Shown in pieces: positions 8,801-10,058 of a stretch of DNA of 10,058 bases; position 1 is the stretch's first letter, and every line of letters starts with the position of its first letter. Both the position numbers and the translations under genes were made by a program. Source of the stretch: JBFJVZ01 sp041623895 (GTDB lineage Bacteria; Planctomycetota; Planctomycetia; Pirellulales; Pirellulaceae); NCBI GenBank assembly GCA_041623895.1, contig JBFJVZ010000301.1:1-10058 (forward strand), written 5' to 3'. The notes below the pieces were generated by a model. That model had not been told where the DNA came from. It was given only the letters and a program-made list of their open reading frames with translations, and ran no database searches.

Positions 8801-10058
8801 GCCAACCGGATGATCATCAACAAGGAAGGTGAGTACGAAGTTGCGCTGTTCAGCGACAATAAGATCTACTGGGCGTTTGCCAATACCGATCCCGGTTGGG
8901 CCTGGCACGACACCGGGTACACGGTTACCAATGGTCTATGGACGCACATTGCCGTGGCCTACGATAACGGTACGGTGACGACTTATGTAAACGGGAACGT
9001 CGTCGACGTGTATGAGGGCAGCGGCTCCATCGGCGACAACTATCCGGCACTGAATGAACTCCGCATCGGTGGACGCTCCAATAATCCCGCCGGCAAATAC
9101 TTTGACGGCCAGATCGATGACGTGCGGATCTGGAACACGGCGCGAACCCAAGGCGAAATCCAGTCGAATTTGGATGCCATGCTGACGGGCGGTGAAGCCG
9201 GTTTGGCGGGGCACTGGGCGTTTGCCGAAGGCACCGGCAGCACAACCACCGATTCAACTGCCAGCGCTAATACCGGCACACTGATCGATGGCGGTGCTGG
9301 GACTGCCGGCCCACAGTGGACCGGTTATGTCACCAATGAAGACTCGATTTTGAACATTGCCGTAGCCAACGGCATTTCCGCCAACGACATCGATATCGAT
9401 GCCGACCCACTGACCGTCACGCAGGTCAATGGCAGTGGTGCCAACGTCGGTTCGATGTTCACACTGGCCTCCGGCGCAAACTTGACCGTCAACGCGGCGG
9501 GCGACTTTACCTACGACCCCAATGGTGCCTTTCAGTACCTGAGCAGTGGTCAACGAGTCAGCGACACATTCACCTACCAGATCGATGATGGTAACAGTGG
9601 AGTTGATACAGCCACGGTCACCGTCACGATTAGCGGTGTGAATGATGCACCGCTGGTCGCTACCAACACCGGGACGACAGTCCTGGAAGGTTCGGCGTCC
9701 AACGTGATTGCCTCCACCCTATTGGACGAAGGCGATGCGGACGACGATGGTGCGGAATTGACTTACACCATCACCGATGTGACCGACAACGGCACGATGT
9801 TTCTGGCTGGATTCGGTGCCCTGGGTTTGAATGACACGTTTACTCAAGCTGATATCGATGCCGGCAACGTCAGCTACGATCACGATGGCAGTGAAACGAC
9901 CAGCGATTCGTTCAGCTTTTCGCTCGCCGATGGCGGTGAAGATGGAGCAATACCGGCGACCGGTACGTTCAACTTCACGGTCACACCAGTCAACGACGCC
10001 CCAATAGCTAACAATGACGCCTACAGCGTCGATGAAGACGACACTTTGATCGTGAACT
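2816..10058 (+). CDS. Giant multidomain cell-surface adhesin, LEPRxLL/DUF4347 type (3' end beyond window)
   Basis: An open frame of 2,414 codons runs without a stop to the window edge, so the C-terminus and its anchoring or export signal are not visible. The protein is probably exported and displayed on the cell surface or released, acting in adhesion or glycan binding. The order of modules is: LEDRILLSG motif (13-22), acidic Ala/Asp-rich linker (23-82), DUF4347 (87-242), CSLREA/choice-of-anchor-Q beta-helix (260-629), eight WDG repeats (634-1020), DNRLRE (1033-1211), cadherin (1216-1320), Ig-like (1321-1466), four degenerate repeats (1471-1785), cadherin/VCBS-like (1790-1950), LamG (1956-2168), tandem-95 (2171-2279), CSPG-like (2280-2396), next tandem-95 start (2397-2414). 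The ATG at 2816 is chosen because LEPRxLL-type motifs sit close to the N-terminus. There is no hydrophobic Sec-type signal peptide and no Shine-Dalgarno sequence. The sequence is strongly acidic and rich in Asp, Gly, Thr and Ser, with a single cysteine (C192). Module assignments come from motif recognition; cargo and partners are unknown. Confidence 0.95.
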   Translation, partial: MKNKQPRVFDFYPLEDRILLSGEGLDGGEIAPDADIVAALLAEAAEADGQAVDDQSAMVAQDVFTDDLQSADQDVADVPSFDLDQPLEVIFVDAGVQDADTLLDGLRDDRDGQTQWLIVELSADRDGVDQITNTLAGLSSVDAIHILSHGDGDGLWLGNTRLAVDSAAAYSGEIASWGASLDTDADLLIYGCNLASTADGRTLLDSIAALTGADVAASDDDTGHATLGADWDLEYTAGQIETAVAFNMSAQDAWYFRLSTVNVSQTADVVNGDTSSIANLIASDGGDGISLREAILATNNTAGADIIELSSGTYTLSIAGTLEELAATGDLDIIDDLTITGVGIGSTIIDGASLDRVFDILSGTVTISEMTVQGGDTTVDGGDGAGLQVGAAADVIVTNALISGNKANKGGGISVSGGLLTLLDTTLDNNIGETKAGGLQNKDGDVTLVGVTISNNSTLGQGGGYFGSGDAANMDATNVTLSGNSADQGGGVYISGVGSTHTWQNTTVTNNDATTQAGGAFINSGTVNLRNTLVAGNSAPIFADVSGTAASLGNNLIGDSTGSSGWIGSDILNVSPTLGVLADNGGSTQTHALLAGSRGIDEGTTAGAPATDQRGIARDAIVDIGAFEYVAPRTSLAVWSENGSAPLETSEWDGTTFGPEGTTASVGRWRIIQGAEAPTRDEAIVIGVDTGGTIEGQMWDGSSWSTLPINPLGTVSQTYWWGMDVAYESDSGDAVMVWTDGATVEYAIWDGTSWSAVNTLSIYSGSTPRQLQLAASSLTDEMVLVVSDSNSQDTAYVWDGSSWGDAITLATSSSDDRTDIHVAYEQQSGDAVVVYGNNSVDLRYRTWDGASWSAENTVTAPGGTAGNVRWTTIASDPNSDRIAVGVVTFSNEAWFAVWDGSTWGNQVLAEPTTQSSTSPNAAVAFESDSGDLLATYAESGKDDVRYITWSSSGGWSGEQKTVDKFGANLNSMTLSADPFSNDIMLAVQDDGGDLNYVLWNGSSFESPTEQEIDTGEIKNQPFLFLWDQQDANKAVLSSVQDTYIKLGETGNNFGISSQLIVDREDGDLQRALVQFDLSSIPVGAVIHAATLNMEATVVGGLMNVDVYQVLESWAEGTVDGTADDANWTNRDTGTAWTTAGGYFDASAIDSLSTAAAGQHSWNITTLVQNWVSGTDANYGVMIGSPDGGGDRTFSYDSREGTIAPELIIHYSIANAAPTDISPNSASVSEHTNTTGGYSVATLSTTDPDTGDTFTYSIVGGADAAKFSIGGAGSDELILTDGVLDFETKSSYSVRIRTTDAAGAWYEETVSVSVNDLNDAPVYDNTGTTQLTNVLQNATDPTGDLVAAIIASAGGDRIADADSGSVEGFAVTAVDDANGTWEYSTNGGSTWTAFGAVSDAAAVVLTDTASDMVRFVPGTGYTGNATITFRAWDTSDGNVSGTTGVNTTTNGGATAYSTATESANIYVDPSEVLLLMSTTGDVGPAYSQPDSGVAGLPSWSDSSVIGMGDPNLSFGSGTTSGTFTLTSNFDDFAADGNTKLSGLHFVTSDITVSGAGISGGSIDLLTSDLIFIAGSGDSLTTAASGPPAGWTTSLAVTEGDVYAFRAENPGDYSSGYFRLVMSGPGVNTTQGITLVEQAITVGGDVVLDAGDFLFSQSGNIQKNSIFWYDTSANNSSTLINGDDINIDSGGSGEAIFGLELVESGATIGGVTLNSGDILLAIDSTGSVGDNSLAVTRQDVFTLNVTATTYGSGTAAATASLLFDGDGSVNFDAAEENIDALSLIITGTGGNQAPTLANSGGPVNFVENGAMVVIDGSITVADADSPDFDGGLLSVEITAGFSFGDRLSIFNQGSGIGQIGVSGSDITYNFGAGAVVIGTFTGGSGTPLVVNLNASADATATQALMRNISFWNTSDNPATGARTIDFALSDGDGGTSNTISQTATVTATADAPVAVNDGFGLDFDGIDDYVAIADDPSLIMTTTMTMEAWINPDASANANRMIINKEGEYEVALFSDNKIYWAFANTDPGWAWHDTGYTVTNGLWTHIAVAYDNGTVTTYVNGNVVDVYEGSGSIGDNYPALNELRIGGRSNNPAGKYFDGQIDDVRIWNTARTQGEIQSNLDAMLTGGEAGLAGHWAFAEGTGSTTTDSTASANTGTLIDGGAGTAGPQWTGYVTNEDSILNIAVANGISANDIDIDADPLTVTQVNGSGANVGSMFTLASGANLTVNAAGDFTYDPNGAFQYLSSGQRVSDTFTYQIDDGNSGVDTATVTVTISGVNDAPLVATNTGTTVLEGSASNVIASTLLDEGDADDDGAELTYTITDVTDNGTMFLAGFGALGLNDTFTQADIDAGNVSYDHDGSETTSDSFSFSLADGGEDGAIPATGTFNFTVTPVNDAPIANNDAYSVDEDDTLIVN
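2852..2881 (+). other. LEPRxLL-like N-terminal motif
   Basis: Residues 13-22 read PLEDRILLSG, a variant of the LEPRxLL motif found near the N-terminus of many very large planctomycete and related surface proteins. In that family it replaces an obvious signal peptide and is presumed to be a targeting or processing element, although its mechanism is not established. Here D16 stands where the motif name has proline. Confidence 0.7.
3074..3541 (+). other. DUF4347 domain with SHG...YGC dyad
   Basis: Residues about 87-242 match the DUF4347 pattern. It begins LEVIFVDAGV with a long hydrophobic strand, then has IHILSHGDGDGLWLG (144-158) and LLIYGCNLAS (187-196), and ends GADWDLEYTAGQIE. This domain typically heads giant cadherin-like proteins in planctomycetes, cyanobacteria and proteobacteria. 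H149 and C192 are spaced and embedded like the His-Gly and Cys of clan CD peptidases (small-Ser-His-Gly after one strand, hydrophobic-Gly-Cys after the next). Whether DUF4347 is an active protease is not known to me; the resemblance is an inference. Confidence 0.85.
3593..4702 (+). other. CSLREA / right-handed beta-helix, choice-of-anchor-Q-like
   Basis: Residues about 260-629 open with a CSLREA-type motif in which Cys is replaced by Ile (ISLREAI, 289-295). They continue with short repeating turns of the parallel beta-helix kind (LTITGVG, ISGNKANKGGGI, ISNNSTLGQGGGY, LSGNSADQGGGVYI, NNDATTQAGGAF). The segment ends in the pattern usual for choice-of-anchor-Q proteins: LGVLADNGGSTQTHALLAGS, then TDQRGIARD and VDIGAFEY (622-629). 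Such helices are common stalks or glycan-contact surfaces in secreted proteins. I see no catalytic residues that would show it to be a lyase. Confidence 0.85.
4715..5875 (+). repeat. Eight WDG repeats of about 50 residues, likely beta-propeller
   Basis: Eight modules each end in a Trp-Asp-Gly-Ser/Thr-x-Trp-like turn. The key tryptophans fall at residues 652, 699, 749, 798, 847, 898, 949 and 999, giving spacings of 47, 50, 49, 49, 51, 51 and 50. Between them recurs a pattern of a small-residue strand (LAASS, VAYES, IASDP, LSADP), then a Ser/Asn-Asp-hydrophobic strand (SDSGDAVMVW, TDEMVLVV, NSDRIAVGV, SNDIMLAV), then the aromatic strand before WDG. Copies 7 (WSSSGGWS) and 8 (WNGSSF) are diverged. 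Length, periodicity and strand pattern fit an eight-bladed beta-propeller. Confidence 0.85.
5912..6448 (+). other. DNRLRE domain
   Basis: Residues about 1033-1211 match the DNRLRE (disaggregatase-related) beta-sandwich. They include VQDTYIKLGETGNNFGISSQ near the start, the central RALVQFDLSSIPVGAVIHAA, then W-E-G-T and a NITTLVQNWVSG helix-like stretch with ANYGVMI, and the closing FSYDSREG followed by PELIIHY (1204-1210). Domains of this kind occur in secreted polysaccharide-acting or polysaccharide-binding proteins, and here it probably serves as a carbohydrate-binding or structural module. Confidence 0.85.
6461..7213 (+). other. Cadherin repeat plus Ig-like module
   Basis: Residues 1216-1320 form a cadherin repeat, with APTDISPNSASVSEH at the start, an ATLSTTDPDTGDTFTYSIVG strand pair, LDFETKSSYSVRIRTTDAAG, and the calcium-site closer DLNDAP (1315-1320). 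Residues 1321-1466 follow the Ig-like pattern seen in many tandem adhesins: ADADSGSVEGFAVTAVDDAN, then GTWEYSTNGGSTWTAFGAVS and MVRFVPGTGYTGNATITFRA. The clustered Asp residues at the module borders suggest calcium-stiffened linkers. Confidence 0.8.
7226..8170 (+). repeat. Four degenerate 66-89-residue repeats of unrecognised type
   Basis: Residues about 1471-1785 do not match a family I can name. Four units can be aligned, each opening with a hydrophobic strand around a GD or SD pair (GD 1479-1480, SD 1566-1567, GD 1649-1650, GD 1714-1715). The first three close in a small-residue turn ending GG (1558-1559, 1641-1642, 1707-1708). The last unit ends LLFDGDGSVNFDAAEENIDA, whose spaced Asp/Ser/Asn residues (1762-1770) resemble a calcium loop. 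The units are all-beta in character and are probably another spacer or adhesive module. Confidence 0.5.
8183..8665 (+). other. Cadherin/VCBS-like module
   Basis: Residues about 1790-1950 follow a pattern common in large hemolysin-like and cadherin-like adhesins: NQAPTLANSGGPVNFVENGA, ITVADADSPDFDGGLLSVEI, a run through GDRLSIFNQGSGIGQIGV, then LVVNLNASADATATQALMRN and ALSDGDGGTSN. It ends in ADAPVAVND, the usual lead-in to the next tandem-95 repeat, which here is interrupted by the LamG domain. Confidence 0.7.
8681..9319 (+). other. LamG-like (concanavalin fold) lectin domain
   Basis: Residues about 1956-2168 are a Laminin_G_3-type jelly roll. They show LDFDGIDDYVAIADDPSL, MTMEAWINPDASAN, GLWTHIAVAYDNGTVTTYVN, ELRIGGRSNNPAGKYFDGQI, then DDVRIWNTART (2101-2111) and a closing GLAGHWAFAEGTGSTTTDST. 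These are the hallmark strands of the family. Domains of this fold often bind carbohydrate and need calcium, but ligand residues cannot be assigned from sequence alone. Confidence 0.9.
9326..10057 (+). other. Tandem-95 repeat, CSPG-like repeat, start of next repeat
   Basis: Residues 2171-2279 are a tandem-95/VCBS repeat: YVTNEDSILNIAVANGISAN, DIDIDADPLTVTQVNG, FTYDPNGAFQYLSSGQRVSD, and the closer ISGVNDAP. Residues 2280-2396 are a CSPG/Cadherin_3-like repeat: TTVLEGSASNVIASTLLDEG, LTYTITDVTDNGTMFL, LNDTFTQADIDAGNVSYDHD and GSETTSDSFSFSLADGGEDG, closing TVTPVNDAP. Residues 2397-2414 (IANNDAYSVDEDDTLIVN) start another tandem-95 repeat that is cut by the window edge, so more repeats are expected downstream. 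Confidence 0.85.

Noticed and set aside
8303..8908. Minus-strand frame of 201 codons
   Set aside because: It is antisense to the VCBS-like and LamG modules, and its Gly/Asp/Arg/Val-rich translation is what antisense of this repetitive sequence gives.

Overview
The window looks like a piece of a planctomycete chromosome, probably Pirellulaceae (Rhodopirellula and relatives). The evidence is a moderately GC-rich sequence, weak or absent Shine-Dalgarno signals, and a giant modular surface protein that starts with a LEPRxLL-like N-terminal motif (LEDRILLSG) followed at once by a DUF4347 domain. The taxonomic call is an inference from protein architecture; no rRNA or other marker gene is present.

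Layout. (1) 1-654: no convincing gene. The stretch holds a short inverted repeat (310-324), a four-copy 19-bp tandem repeat (461-536) and a possible promoter built from the end of that repeat. (2) 655-2259 (+): a 534-residue polysaccharide co-polymerase of the Wzz/GumC type, with two membrane segments and a long periplasmic coiled coil but no attached tyrosine kinase. (3) 2260-2815: no convincing gene; a 14-bp near-identical direct repeat pair 39 bp apart. (4) 2816 to the window end (+): one uninterrupted reading frame of 2,414 codons with no stop, so the gene continues beyond the window. It fills 72% of the window.

The giant protein reads as a string of extracellular modules: LEDRILLSG motif (residues 13-22), acidic linker, DUF4347 (about 87-242), CSLREA-type right-handed beta-helix ending in a choice-of-anchor-Q-like segment (about 260-629), eight WDG repeats of 47-51 residues that look like an eight-bladed beta-propeller (about 634-1020), DNRLRE domain (about 1033-1211), cadherin repeat (about 1216-1320), Ig-like module (about 1321-1466), four degenerate 66-89-residue repeats (about 1471-1785), a cadherin/VCBS-like module (about 1790-1950), a LamG lectin-like domain (about 1956-2168) that appears inserted into a tandem-95 repeat, a CSPG-like repeat (about 2280-2396), and the start of another tandem-95 repeat.

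The only cysteine in all 2,414 residues is C192, inside the YGC motif of DUF4347, and H149 lies in a preceding SHG motif. This resembles the His-Gly/Cys dyad of clan CD peptidases (caspase, gingipain, CHAT). It is the most testable unusual point here: the adhesin may carry its own processing protease. How the two genes cooperate is not proven; exopolysaccharide chain-length control next to a protein rich in carbohydrate-binding folds suggests a shared role in attachment or matrix formation.
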